Counted from the stretch's first letter, positions 1 to 9,325 are shown. The stretch: 41,457 bases of DNA from Campylobacteraceae bacterium (GCA_027076905.1 JALTGP010000259.1:1-41457), one strand, 5' to 3'. The notes: generated from the letters alone by a model not told the origin. Made by a program: numbers and translations.

Positions 1-162
1 AGGAATGCAAATTAAATAAGTGCCAGTTTTCATAGGTAAATAAACGAATAGATTTAGCTATAGTTTGACGCAGGACTACTCCCCGTAATTCAAGGAAAAT
101 TAGAGTTAAAGATATTTGTTTAGTTGCTTTTGAAATTTGGTAGTTATTTAATTTGTATTTCT
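1..162 (+). mobile_element. MITE-like palindromic element, copy 1
   Basis: These bases are the reverse complement of 25829-25990 with only three mismatches that I can find. The element itself is a long imperfect inverted repeat. Both ends, read inward, start AGGAAT, then A or G, then CAAATTAAATAA, and the similarity continues for roughly 65-70 bases at about three quarters identity, leaving a short centre around 80-95. It has no coding potential. The window begins exactly at the element's terminal AGGAAT, so the flank on that side is unseen. It lies 46 bp past the stop codon of the octahaem cytochrome gene. A non-autonomous transposon (MITE) is the best reading; a structured repeated RNA element is the alternative. 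Confidence 0.75.
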
Positions 163-175
163 AAAAGGTTATAGT

Positions 176-200
176 GAGGGGAAAAATAAAATTTCCCCTC
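176..200 (-). terminator. Terminator-like hairpin after the octahaem cytochrome
   Basis: A perfect 9-bp stem (GAGGGGAAA at 176-184 and TTTCCCCTC at 192-200, 7-base loop) lies 8 bases beyond the stop codon of the minus-strand cytochrome gene. On that strand no clean U-tract follows, so termination may be weak. Confidence 0.6.
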
Positions 201-208
201 TACTACTT

Positions 209-1537
209 CTATCGCTTATCCCAACTTACCATTCCCCAACGCTCTAAATCTTTTTGGAGGGTTTTCATATCTCTTTTTTGCTCTTTATCCCCATCTTTAT
301 GACAAGCAAAACAGGCATTAGTCTGATGAGGCATCTTGTATTTAATCGTCTCATTTGGAGTTACAAATCCAAATGCATGGGTTCGCACGGTAATGGGTGA
401 TTTTCCTGTATGTCTTCCCACTTTTGGCATATGACACTCTACACAGAGTGAGCCTTTTGAGTCTATTTTGTGGTGGGTATGTTTCTCTAAACTCTCTTGA
501 TGGGGTCCTATTAGTGACCCAAAACTATGACACTTCATACAAAGTTTATTGCCACTGTTCTTCTCTGCTGTTGGTTCTAGGGTATGTGGATTGTGACAGT
601 TGATACAGGTAATACCGTGTTTTCCTTTCATTGAATGAACAAACTCATTTCCTTGGGTACGGTTTTTCTTTGCCATTCCATTGGTATAAAACTCTTTTGT
701 CTCATGACCCATAACAAAAGGAGCAACCATCTTATAGTCACGCAATGCTCTTCCTGCCTCATATCCAAATGGATAATCTCTAGCATCTCCATAAATATCA
801 CTCATGTTATGCTCTTCGAGTCGCTTGTCTCGGTTTCTCATGTGGCACTGTAGGCAGACCTCATTTTGTCTCACAGGGTCACTAAGAGAGGCTTTGTATA
901 CTGTAGATTCTGGGTCGGCTACATGATTGGAAGCAGGTCCATGACATGACTCACAGGAAATTCCTGTATCAACTCTTTTTTCTGTAGACATAAACCCTGT
1001 AAAGTGACATCCATCACAGGCTCGTGAGGTGGGTAGCTTATTGTTATCATGAGGATATGCCCCTTTGTACCAATATTTCCATGGCTTAAACCCTTGCCAC
1101 TTTTGTGTTTGCACATTCCACTGATAGTTTCCTAGTACATAATCCTCGGTTCCATTGATATCTTTTCTCATCATAAAACGCTGTTTGAACTTTCCACCAA
1201 CTGTATAGACGGCATCCTCTATGGCAAAATTGGCATCTTTGGGGAGCTTGGAGAAGTCTGCTACTACCACCGATGGGTCTTTGTGTGGGTCTTGTATCAT
1301 TTTTGGATGACGTGAATGACTCCATTGTAAGTGTTTCTCTTCATGACACTCCATACATTTAGAAGCTCCAACAAAGTGTGCCTTTTTTTGAGACTGGTTT
1401 TGTAAGTCCAAAGAGGTACCGACATGGGTTTGGGTTAATTGGTTGTAAAATGGATATATCTTGGAGAGATTGTTATACGCAAAATATGCACCAATAAGCA
1501 GTAGAAGTAACAGGATGGGAAGTAGGATTTTTTTCAA
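209..1537 (-). CDS. Octahaem c-type cytochrome, N-terminally anchored
   Basis: The 442-residue protein starts with an uncleaved-looking hydrophobic anchor (residues 4-20) and then faces the periplasm. It carries eight CXXCH haem-binding motifs, at residues 61, 174, 195, 228, 311, 333, 365 and 409, plus many spare histidines that could be distal ligands. The first motif sits in a segment (VGASKCMECH) typical of the cytochrome c554 / multihaem family. It probably shuttles electrons to or from a periplasmic oxidoreductase; the partner is not in the window and I cannot name a substrate. The start is TTG, preceded by a purine-rich AAAGAGAG; no in-frame ATG stands nearby upstream. It is divergent from thrC and looks monocistronic, ending at a hairpin and a MITE-like element. 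Confidence 0.85.
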   Translation of the reverse strand: MKKILLPILLLLLLIGAYFAYNNLSKIYPFYNQLTQTHVGTSLDLQNQSQKKAHFVGASKCMECHEEKHLQWSHSRHPKMIQDPHKDPSVVVADFSKLPKDANFAIEDAVYTVGGKFKQRFMMRKDINGTEDYVLGNYQWNVQTQKWQGFKPWKYWYKGAYPHDNNKLPTSRACDGCHFTGFMSTEKRVDTGISCESCHGPASNHVADPESTVYKASLSDPVRQNEVCLQCHMRNRDKRLEEHNMSDIYGDARDYPFGYEAGRALRDYKMVAPFVMGHETKEFYTNGMAKKNRTQGNEFVHSMKGKHGITCINCHNPHTLEPTAEKNSGNKLCMKCHSFGSLIGPHQESLEKHTHHKIDSKGSLCVECHMPKVGRHTGKSPITVRTHAFGFVTPNETIKYKMPHQTNACFACHKDGDKEQKRDMKTLQKDLERWGMVSWDKR

Positions 1538-1841
1538 AATATTTCTCTCTTTACTTTTTAGTTTTGGAATAATAACATATAATTGAGAAAAATATAATGA
1601 TGTATATCTTAAACAGTACCCTAAGGAAGAGGTTTTATAATTTTTTTACAGATTGTAGGTGTAAAATAAATTGAGTACTGTTTGTCGATATAAGAAATTA
1701 TAGCATCTTTAACCTTAAACATAAATAAACATAATAGAATTTTTTTAAATATTTTTAGAGACTCCATAAAAGTATTATTAACATATCTCAAATAAGCTTA
1801 CTTTGCTATAATTTCAACAAATAAAATTTAGGATAATATAG
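1538..1841. other. Divergent intergenic region, cytochrome/thrC
   Basis: This 304-bp AT-rich spacer must hold the promoters for two divergent genes. On the plus strand I see an extended -10 for thrC. The minus-strand promoter is not clear. The spacer also holds a widely spaced 9-bp inverted repeat (AAACAGTAC at 1611-1619, GTACTGTTT at 1675-1683). No ORF or RNA gene is recognisable. Confidence 0.6.
1804..1812 (+). promoter_or_regulatory. Extended -10 promoter of thrC
   Basis: TGCTATAAT is a consensus extended -10 element, 29 bp before the thrC ATG. AGGA at 1830-1833 serves as the ribosome-binding site. As usual in this phylum no good -35 box is visible. Confidence 0.7.
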
Positions 1842-3311
1842 ATGCAATTTATAGAGACACGTGGTAATGATGGTGTTAAGGCTAAGGAGGTAAGTTTTTC
1901 AGAGGCTATATTGAGTCCGATTGCTAGTTTTGGAGGTATTTATGTACCAAAAGAGCTTCCTGAGTTTGGAACAGCGTTTTTAGAAAAGCATATAGAGAGT
2001 CATTACAAAGATTTGGCACTTGATGTGTTACAAAGTTTTGAGATAGACATAGAAGAGAGTACTCTAAAAGAGGCATTATCGTGTTATGATGCGTTTGATG
2101 ACCCTAGCAATCCTGTACCATTAGAGAAAATAGAGGATGACTGTTTTGTGATGGAGCTTTACCATGGACCTACCCGTGCGTTTAAAGATATGGCACTGCA
2201 GCCTTTTGGGTATATTTTGTCAAAAGAGGCTCAAAAAAGAGGTGAGAATTACCTTATCATGGCAGCTACTTCGGGTGATACGGGTCCTGCTACACTAGAG
2301 ACCTTTAAAAATAAAGATAATATCAAAGTAGCCTGTCTCTATCCAGATGGTGGAACTTCTGATGTACAACGTCTCCAAATGGTAACAGAAGAGGCTGAAA
2401 ATGAAAAAGTAATTGGCGTGGTGGGTAACTTTGATGACACACAAAATATGCTTAAAGAGCTTTTGGATTCAGATGACTTTAAATCAGAGCTAGAGCGTCG
2501 AAATATCAAGCTATCTGCTGCCAACTCGGTTAATTTTGGACGAATTATTTTTCAGATTATCTATCATATTCATGGTTATTTAGAGCTGGTGCGTCAAGAT
2601 GAGATTGCTATGGGTGATAAGGTTTATTTGGTTGTCCCTTCTGGAAACTTTGGAAATGTGTTGGGAGCGTATTATGCCAAAAAAGCAGGGCTTCCTGTAA
2701 AGAAACTCTTGGTAGCTTCAAATATTAATAATATCTTGACGGAGCTAATTGATTCAGGGGTGTATGATATGGAGAGTAGGGATTTGATAAAAACAGAGTC
2801 TCCTGCGATGGATATTTTAAAAAGTTCAAATGTGGAGCGTGTGCTGTTTGATAAATTTGGATCAGAGCGAACCAAAGAGCTTATGGAATCGCTTAACACC
2901 ACAGGTAAATATATGTTGACAGGTAGGGAGTTAATATCTCTTCAAGATGACTTTGAGGCAACTTATAGTGAAGATTGTGAGTGTGAAGATTATATTGCTA
3001 GGTATGCTTCACAGGGCTATATTATGGATCCTCATACAGCAACTTGTATGAAATCATATGAAAATATTAGCCATAAAGGTCTTAAAACTATTGTCTACTC
3101 CACTGCAGAGTGGACTAAATTTTCGACCACCGTGGCAAGAGCATTGGGAAATGATACGATTGAGAGTGATACTGAAGCGTTGGCATGGATAGCCGAGAAT
3201 ACCGATGAGTCTGTGCCTTCTATCATAGAGGGGCTTTTTACTAAAGAGGTAAAACATGGAAAAGTGGTAGAGAAAGAGCTTATCAAAGATGAGATGTTGA
3301 GGTTTTTATAG
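1842..3311 (+). CDS. thrC: Threonine synthase
   Basis: This is a 489-residue PLP-dependent enzyme converting O-phospho-L-homoserine to L-threonine, the last step of threonine biosynthesis in the cytoplasm. The cofactor motif HGPTRAFKDMAL puts the Schiff-base lysine at K115. Further marks are the phosphate-contacting TSGDTGPA stretch, the PSGNFGN loop and the N-terminal FxETRG start of the long-form (bacterial/fungal, about 450-500 aa) subgroup. The length is normal. The ATG follows AGGA at an 8-base spacing and a strong extended -10. An FAD oxidoreductase gene begins 20 bp downstream, so co-transcription is likely although no functional link is obvious. Confidence 0.97.
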   Translation: MQFIETRGNDGVKAKEVSFSEAILSPIASFGGIYVPKELPEFGTAFLEKHIESHYKDLALDVLQSFEIDIEESTLKEALSCYDAFDDPSNPVPLEKIEDDCFVMELYHGPTRAFKDMALQPFGYILSKEAQKRGENYLIMAATSGDTGPATLETFKNKDNIKVACLYPDGGTSDVQRLQMVTEEAENEKVIGVVGNFDDTQNMLKELLDSDDFKSELERRNIKLSAANSVNFGRIIFQIIYHIHGYLELVRQDEIAMGDKVYLVVPSGNFGNVLGAYYAKKAGLPVKKLLVASNINNILTELIDSGVYDMESRDLIKTESPAMDILKSSNVERVLFDKFGSERTKELMESLNTTGKYMLTGRELISLQDDFEATYSEDCECEDYIARYASQGYIMDPHTATCMKSYENISHKGLKTIVYSTAEWTKFSTTVARALGNDTIESDTEALAWIAENTDESVPSIIEGLFTKEVKHGKVVEKELIKDEMLRFL

Positions 3312-3331
3312 AAGGGAATAGGTGTAATAGT

Positions 3332-4456
3332 ATGCAAATATATGATGTCATAGTGGTTGGTGCAGGGATAGCAGGGTGTTCATCTGCTTATTTTTTAAAA
3401 CAAAAAGGGCTTGATGTTTTGATTCTTGACCGTTCAGGAGTAGCCTCCACAGGTGGGTCAGCTGCAGCAGGAGCGTTTGTCTCTCCCAAAATTGGAAAGG
3501 GTTCATCGTTACAGTCTCTAACCAATGAAGCATTTGAGTTTGCAAAAGATTTTTATCTTCAAAACTTTCCTGAACACTTTAAGCAGACAGGGGTTGTCCG
3601 TATTCCCAAAGATAGGGATGATTCTAAAAAGTTTGTTGAGTATGATGAGTTTAATACATCTCATGTTGAGTATTTGGAGGGTCATCGTCTTTTAGCAAAG
3701 GGGATTCACCAAGCCATGAGTAGTTTTTATTTTGATGAAGCAGGTGTCTGTGATGCACCTAAAATGTGTCAAGCTCTTATCACTGATATCCCCTATGTCC
3801 AGTATGAGGTAAAAAGTTTGGAGTATGAGAATAGTTTGTGGATTGTAGATAAATATCGAGCTAAAAAGTTGGTTTTATCCACAGGTTATGAGAACAGATT
3901 TGTGGATATGCGATACATGGGAGTTAAGGGGACATGGGGAACTCGTGGAGATTATGAGACCTCTATAGACCTTGATATTTCGATGCACCAAAAGATATCC
4001 ATCTCAGCAAATATTGAGGGTATAGTTAAAGTAGGTGCAACCCACGAGAAAGAGGTTGATGTTTGTATTCGTTGTGATGGAGAGCCTCTAAAAAATATTT
4101 TTAAAATCGCTTCTGAGATGGTAGATACCTCTGATTTTAGATTAAAAGAGACCTTTTGTGGAATGCGTTCAGGCTCTAAGGACTATTTTCCTCTACTTGG
4201 TTCGGTGATTGATGTATCTACGATGTTGACAAAATATCCCAAACTCCCACGAGGTCAAAAACTAAAAGATGCACCTGAAAAACTAGAAAACCTCTATGTC
4301 TGTAATGGATTAGGGGGTCGAGGTTTTGTATTTGCTCCCATGATGGGTCAAATGTTAGCAGAGAATATTGTCGAAGGCAAAGAGATAGATAAAAGAGTCA
4401 ACCCCGATAGACTCTTTTTAAAATGGTGTAGGAAATCACCCGATTTGGAGAGATAG
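3332..4456 (+). CDS. FAD-dependent oxidoreductase, DAO family (MnmC C-domain-like)
   Basis: The 374-residue protein opens with a classical FAD dinucleotide-binding fold (VVGAGIAGCSSAYFL, residues about 8-22) and an acidic strand end (LILDRS). Near the C-terminus it has the GLGGRGFVFAPMMG signature of the D-amino-acid oxidase / glycine oxidase superfamily, in the form seen in the oxidase half of MnmC. That domain oxidatively removes the carboxymethyl group from cmnm5U34 in tRNA. There is no fused methyltransferase domain; instead a separate methyltransferase gene starts on the base after the stop. An MnmC-like role is an inference; a general amine or amino-acid oxidase is equally possible. Confidence 0.8.
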   Translation: MQIYDVIVVGAGIAGCSSAYFLKQKGLDVLILDRSGVASTGGSAAAGAFVSPKIGKGSSLQSLTNEAFEFAKDFYLQNFPEHFKQTGVVRIPKDRDDSKKFVEYDEFNTSHVEYLEGHRLLAKGIHQAMSSFYFDEAGVCDAPKMCQALITDIPYVQYEVKSLEYENSLWIVDKYRAKKLVLSTGYENRFVDMRYMGVKGTWGTRGDYETSIDLDISMHQKISISANIEGIVKVGATHEKEVDVCIRCDGEPLKNIFKIASEMVDTSDFRLKETFCGMRSGSKDYFPLLGSVIDVSTMLTKYPKLPRGQKLKDAPEKLENLYVCNGLGGRGFVFAPMMGQMLAENIVEGKEIDKRVNPDRLFLKWCRKSPDLER

Positions 4457-5014
4457 ATGAGTATAGAAGATAAAAATCGTTGGGAAAAAAAGTATGCATC
4501 GAACTTCATCCCTTCAGGTAATGTGGAGGTTGTAGAGAAGTATGCCAATTTAGCCAAAGGAGACAGTGCATTAGATTTAGCTTGTGGTATGGGTAGAAAT
4601 AGTAAAGTTTTGCTACAACAAGGGTTTAAAGTAGAGGCACTAGATATCAGCTCCACAGCCATAGCATCCCTTCAAAATATAGAGAATCTTGATGCCAAAG
4701 AGGTAGATTTTGATACCTATATTTTAGAAGAAAATAGATACGATTTAATTGTCTGTACCTACTTTTTAAAGCGTGAACTTTTCCCCCAGATAGAGAAAGC
4801 TCTGAAAAAAGAGGGACTTTTTATATTTGAAACCTTTATGCACCATCCTGAGAATACAAAAGTTCCTTCACAAAAGAGCTATCTGTTAGAGAAAGATGAA
4901 CTAAAAATAACATTTAGTGAAAAATTTGAGATACTGCACTTACGAGAGTTTATGGCACAAGATAGATGTGGTGAGTATATTATGAAATCTTCAATGGTAG
5001 CTCGGGTGTTATAG
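4457..5014 (+). CDS. Class I SAM-dependent methyltransferase
   Basis: The 185-residue single-domain protein has SAM motif I (ALDLACGMGRNSKVL, about residues 37-51), an acidic residue ending strand 2 (VEALDIS) and motif IV/post-I elements (DLIVCTYFL). The GRNS following the glycine loop resembles the TehB/UbiE-type small methyltransferases. The ATG abuts the stop of the upstream flavoprotein gene, with GGAG inside that gene's end as ribosome-binding site, so the two are translationally coupled. The substrate is unknown; coupling to a DAO-type oxidase allows a tRNA wobble-modification role but does not prove it. Confidence 0.8.
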   Translation: MSIEDKNRWEKKYASNFIPSGNVEVVEKYANLAKGDSALDLACGMGRNSKVLLQQGFKVEALDISSTAIASLQNIENLDAKEVDFDTYILEENRYDLIVCTYFLKRELFPQIEKALKKEGLFIFETFMHHPENTKVPSQKSYLLEKDELKITFSEKFEILHLREFMAQDRCGEYIMKSSMVARVL

Positions 5015-5147
5015 CCCATCAAATAAGATTACTTCAAGGGAATAAATAGGTAAATATATATTTTTTCCTGTTAAATTTAAATTTTTAACACTTCTTAAAT
5101 CATTTTTTTACTATTATTACTTTAAATTTCAAATTTAGGAACACTTT

Positions 5148-8100
5148 ATGATTGATGTAACACTTAGCCTTAGTGATATTCAAGATAACTTTGACCAGAG
5201 TACCATTATAAGAGGTAATGAGTATTATCTTGATGGTAGAGTAGGGGTGGTAAAAAGTTACAAGACTACCAGTTCTATAACATTTACTCCTCGTATAACT
5301 ATTTTTTCAACAGTGAATGGTCGGCATAATTATGAGCAGAAAATAGTGTTGCCAAATGAAGAGACTAGAGTGGTTGATGGTGTGTGCAGTTGCCCTATTG
5401 GTTATAACTGTAAGCATGTGGTGGCAGTACTTTTTCATCTTAGAAATGGAATGCAAAATTCAACAGCAACAGCCGATGCTATGGCACGTAAAGATGTTAT
5501 AGATATTAATGCTCAAAAGTGGTTGCATAAATTTATAGCGATAAATAAAAAGAGTTTAGACCATACAATAGAGAGACAAGAGAATTTTTTAATCTATCGA
5601 CTTTTTGAGTATCGAGATCGTTATGATAAAAGTGATTTGGAATTTTACCGAGCGATGGTACTTAAATCGGGAAAACTCTCCAAAGGAACATGGTTAAAAA
5701 GAGAGAATTTTTTTAATGAGTATAGGAGAAAAGAGTATCTTTCCTATAGAGATAAAGATATTGTAGGCTCTATCTCTAGTATACTAGATGGCTATCGTTA
5801 TTCTCAAAGAATAGAGTTTATTGGAGAGATTGGTGCAACCTTGATTAGAAGATTAATTGCAACCCAAAAATGCTATTTTCAATCCGCTTCGCAACCCTTG
5901 GTTTTTAGTGATTCTCCTAAAGTATTGACTTTTTCATGGCAAGAGGGAAGAATAAAAAATAAACTGGTCTCCAATTTGACGGCTGATGAGTATCTTTTCT
6001 CTAAAACGACTCCAGCATTTTGTATTAATAGGATTGAGAATTTGATTTATGAGGTAGAGAGTGACTATAATAGTGAGACATTAGATTTTATGGTTAATGC
6101 TCCAGAGCTGTCTAATAAAAGTCTTGTAAGTATTACACAGAGGATTGTATCTGAGTATCCTGAGGTGAAATTTCCTTTTCCCTCAACGTTTGAGATAGAG
6201 GAGTTAAGAGGTGATGTGACTCCTTGTCTCTATATCTATGGAGAGAAAAATTTAAATAAAACCATTCATTGTATGAAGCTTAGTTTTCTCTATGAGGATT
6301 ATATTGTCTCTTCTAATATCAAAGGGGAGACGACCATTCTTACTCAAAATAACAGAACAGTAAAAATTATCAGAGAGAGTGAAAAAGAGAAAGAGTATAG
6401 AGCTGTAATTGAGGATTTTGGATTTGAATTTGAACCCAAATGGTTTGCCTATTTGAGTCTAGCAAACCCCTCTATGCAGGTTGCCATTGAACGATGGAGA
6501 GTGTTTACCAAGGAGCAAGTTCCAGAACTGATAAAGCAGGGGTGGGAGATAGATATCGCTGATAACTTTAACTATCAGTTTGAGTATATGGAGACCATCA
6601 CTGTAGAGAGCAGTGAATCGGACATTATTAATCCTTGGTTTGAACTCTCTTTCTCGGTGGATATTGGAGGAAATAGAGTGGCTCTGCTTCCTATTGTCGC
6701 CTCACTTCTACAGGAGTTTGATACCATTGAGGAGATTCCTCCAAAACTTAACTTGAAGTTAGCAGAGGGTAAGTTTTTGCATATTGACTTCAAAGAGATT
6801 GAGCCAATTCTTCGGACTATTTTTGAGCTTTTTGATAAAAAAGAAGGGAATAGCCTAATTATTAAACCTTTTGATGCCCATTTTTTAAATATTGATACAG
6901 ATATGAATGTGGTTTGGAAAGGGGCAAAAGAGCTGAAGGCACTCTCTCAAAAGCTAAAAGATTTCAAAGGGATAACCTCGGTTACCCCCTCTCCAAATCT
7001 ACAAGCTACCCTTCGAGATTATCAGCAGTTTGGGCTTAACTGGTTGAACTTTCTTCATGAATTTAGCTTTAGTGGGATATTGGCAGATGATATGGGGCTG
7101 GGAAAAACCGTACAGACATTGGCATTTTTACAACTCCTAAAGCATCGAGGGGAGCTTAATAGACCTTGTTTGATTGTTATGCCTACCTCTCTTCTTGGAA
7201 ACTGGAAAAATGAGATTAAAAAGTTTACACCCGATTTGACCTTTTTGGAGCTTTATGGGATTGATAGAGCTGATAAGTTTAATGAGATACCAAAATATGA
7301 TATTGTCCTCACCACCTATCAACTGGCTCAACGAGATGATAATAGGTATCAAAGAGTAGATTTCCTATATATTATTCTTGATGAAGCCCAAAAGATAAAA
7401 AATCCTAAAACCAAAATGGCAGTGGCAATAAAATCATTTAGCTCTCAATATAAACTGGCTTTAAGTGGAACACCCATAGAGAATCATCTGGGTGAGTTGT
7501 GGTCTATTTTTGATTTTTTAATGGAGGGCTTCTTGGACAATCTTAAGAGTTTTAAATCTTTTTATCAAACACCTATAGAGCAAGAGCATGATTTTAAAAG
7601 AAGAGAACTTCTTAACAAAAAAATAGCCCCTTTTATCTTACGTAGAACGAAAGAGGAGGTGGTCAAAGAGTTGCCTTCTAAAACAGAGATAATCAAACGT
7701 GCCAAATTTGGAGAAAAACAGGCAAAACTTTATGAGAATATTCGTGTGACAATGGAAGAGAAAGTTAGAGAGGCGATAGCAGGTAAAGGGTTGTCTCGAA
7801 GTCATATTACCATACTTGATGCACTGCTTAAACTTCGACAGGTCTGCTGTGACCCACAACTTCTAAAGCTAGAGAGTGCAAAAGAGGTTAAAGAGTCTGC
7901 CAAACTAGAGATGTTTTTAGAGTTGATAGATGATTTGCATATAGAGGGGAGAAAGGTATTGGTCTTTTCTCAATTTACCTCTATGTTGAGCATTATAGAG
8001 GGCGAGATAAAAAAGAGAAAAATCTCCTATACCAAGCTGACAGGTGCAACAAGAAAGAGAGAAGAGGTGATAGAAAAATTCACGAAAGGTGATGCCAGTA

Positions 8101-8402
8101 TCTTTTTGATTAGCCTTAAAGCAGGAGGGATTGGACTAAACTTAGTTGAAGCGGATACGGTGATTCACTATGACCCTTGGTGGAATCCTGCGGTGGAGAA
8201 TCAAGCGACTGATAGAGCCTATAGAATCGGACAAGACAAGCCAGTTTTTGTCTATAAATTGATAGTAGAGGATTCTATAGAGGAGCAGATTATTAAACTA
8301 CAAGAGAAGAAGAAAACACTTCAATCAGGGATATACAAGGGAAATGAGGATAAAAGTGATACGTTTGATGGTGAGGATTTGGTAGAGTTATTGAGGTTGT
8401 AA
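5148..8402 (+). CDS. SWIM zinc-finger SNF2-family helicase/ATPase
   Basis: This 1084-residue cytoplasmic protein combines an N-terminal SWIM zinc finger (C80-x-C82-x5-C88-x-H90) with a long middle region and a C-terminal SNF2 double-RecA motor. Visible motor motifs are the Walker A DDMGLGKT (647-654), the DEAQ box (745-748), SGTPIENH (motif III) and AGGIGLNLVEAD followed by the RAYRIGQ signature (motifs V-VI). It belongs to the bacterial HepA/RapA-like SNF2 group, which translocates on double-stranded DNA and remodels protein-DNA complexes. The exact role is not known from the sequence. AGGA precedes the ATG. It ends 8 bp from the stop of a convergent gene. Confidence 0.93.
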   Translation: MIDVTLSLSDIQDNFDQSTIIRGNEYYLDGRVGVVKSYKTTSSITFTPRITIFSTVNGRHNYEQKIVLPNEETRVVDGVCSCPIGYNCKHVVAVLFHLRNGMQNSTATADAMARKDVIDINAQKWLHKFIAINKKSLDHTIERQENFLIYRLFEYRDRYDKSDLEFYRAMVLKSGKLSKGTWLKRENFFNEYRRKEYLSYRDKDIVGSISSILDGYRYSQRIEFIGEIGATLIRRLIATQKCYFQSASQPLVFSDSPKVLTFSWQEGRIKNKLVSNLTADEYLFSKTTPAFCINRIENLIYEVESDYNSETLDFMVNAPELSNKSLVSITQRIVSEYPEVKFPFPSTFEIEELRGDVTPCLYIYGEKNLNKTIHCMKLSFLYEDYIVSSNIKGETTILTQNNRTVKIIRESEKEKEYRAVIEDFGFEFEPKWFAYLSLANPSMQVAIERWRVFTKEQVPELIKQGWEIDIADNFNYQFEYMETITVESSESDIINPWFELSFSVDIGGNRVALLPIVASLLQEFDTIEEIPPKLNLKLAEGKFLHIDFKEIEPILRTIFELFDKKEGNSLIIKPFDAHFLNIDTDMNVVWKGAKELKALSQKLKDFKGITSVTPSPNLQATLRDYQQFGLNWLNFLHEFSFSGILADDMGLGKTVQTLAFLQLLKHRGELNRPCLIVMPTSLLGNWKNEIKKFTPDLTFLELYGIDRADKFNEIPKYDIVLTTYQLAQRDDNRYQRVDFLYIILDEAQKIKNPKTKMAVAIKSFSSQYKLALSGTPIENHLGELWSIFDFLMEGFLDNLKSFKSFYQTPIEQEHDFKRRELLNKKIAPFILRRTKEEVVKELPSKTEIIKRAKFGEKQAKLYENIRVTMEEKVREAIAGKGLSRSHITILDALLKLRQVCCDPQLLKLESAKEVKESAKLEMFLELIDDLHIEGRKVLVFSQFTSMLSIIEGEIKKRKISYTKLTGATRKREEVIEKFTKGDASIFLISLKAGGIGLNLVEADTVIHYDPWWNPAVENQATDRAYRIGQDKPVFVYKLIVEDSIEEQIIKLQEKKKTLQSGIYKGNEDKSDTFDGEDLVELLRL

Positions 8403-8410
8403 TATAGCAT

Positions 8411-9325
8411 TTATAATTCAATACGAGTCGCTGTTAAAAATATATACTCTCGTCCTGTAAGGGTGACCCTAAACTTTTTTTGCTGTAGGTATTTTTTTGC
8501 AAAGATAACATCATTAAAAAGTAGAGACATCTCAGAGTAGGGGTAGTTGGGTGCTTTTGCTCCATAGACAAGCTCTCCGTCAATCCATCGGCTATTGGGA
8601 AATCCTAAAATAAATGCTCCATCATAAGTCAGATGCTCTTGAACCAATGACATTAAAAAAGGTTTAAAGTTAATAGTTGGGCTTTGTAGTGTCCCTATGC
8701 TAATAATGAGGTCAGATTTTTTTAAATTAAGTTCAGATATTTTGTTTATATCATGTTTATAAAAATTCATATTATTTTTTGAAAAACGCTCTTTTGCATA
8801 GGTGAGGGCAGAGCAAGAGTGGTCAATACCTGTAAATGTTATCTTCTCAAATATAGAGGGGCTTACTATCTGTTGAATTAGCTCAAACTCATCCCCTTTG
8901 TTGATACCAAGATTTAAAATATGTTTTCTATTTTCTATTTTAACTGCCATCAACGCTTGATGGTATGCATAGAGAAATGTTGGCTCTTCATTTTTATTAA
9001 TATCAAAAAACTTTGAGCTTGTACCATATTTCTCTTCTCTATTTATTATTTTATTATTATTATTATGAAAAGAGTCATTGATATCTAGTTTTTTAAAAGT
9101 AAGTTGTACTTGACTGTTTTCTCTATTATTTTCTATTTTAATAGGAGTGAGCATTCTACAATGATGCAGTTCCGCTAGGTTTACCCACTGTTTATACCCT
9201 TTGTCTAAATCAGGATTGGGTATGTTAAAGCTTACGGTATCTGATTCTATGAGTTCTTGATTAAGCCATGTTTTAATTTCTAGTAGGGATTGTATGGTAA
9301 AGTTTTTGATAATAAGGTTTTTCAT
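8411..9325 (-). CDS. Methyltransferase-like protein of unknown substrate
   Basis: The 304-residue protein has no signal peptide. A class I SAM-methyltransferase fold is suggested by ILNLGINKGDEFELI (motif I, though degenerate, with GxNxG in place of GxGxG), followed by FTGIDHS (acidic end of strand 2), LKKSDLIISIGTLQ (motif IV) and a YDGAFILGFPNSRW segment. The first 100 residues match nothing I recognise. Third-codon bias is very AT-rich in the middle, with an Asn/Lys-rich stretch around residues 83-100. It is divergent from era across a 358-bp spacer containing inverted repeats. No good Shine-Dalgarno precedes the ATG. Confidence 0.7.
   Translation of the reverse strand: MKNLIIKNFTIQSLLEIKTWLNQELIESDTVSFNIPNPDLDKGYKQWVNLAELHHCRMLTPIKIENNRENSQVQLTFKKLDINDSFHNNNNKIINREEKYGTSSKFFDINKNEEPTFLYAYHQALMAVKIENRKHILNLGINKGDEFELIQQIVSPSIFEKITFTGIDHSCSALTYAKERFSKNNMNFYKHDINKISELNLKKSDLIISIGTLQSPTINFKPFLMSLVQEHLTYDGAFILGFPNSRWIDGELVYGAKAPNYPYSEMSLLFNDVIFAKKYLQQKKFRVTLTGREYIFLTATRIEL

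Noticed and set aside
1-162. Integron attC site or REP element
   Set aside because: There is no GTTRRRY core site, the arms are too long for a REP, and there is no integrase or cassette arrangement.
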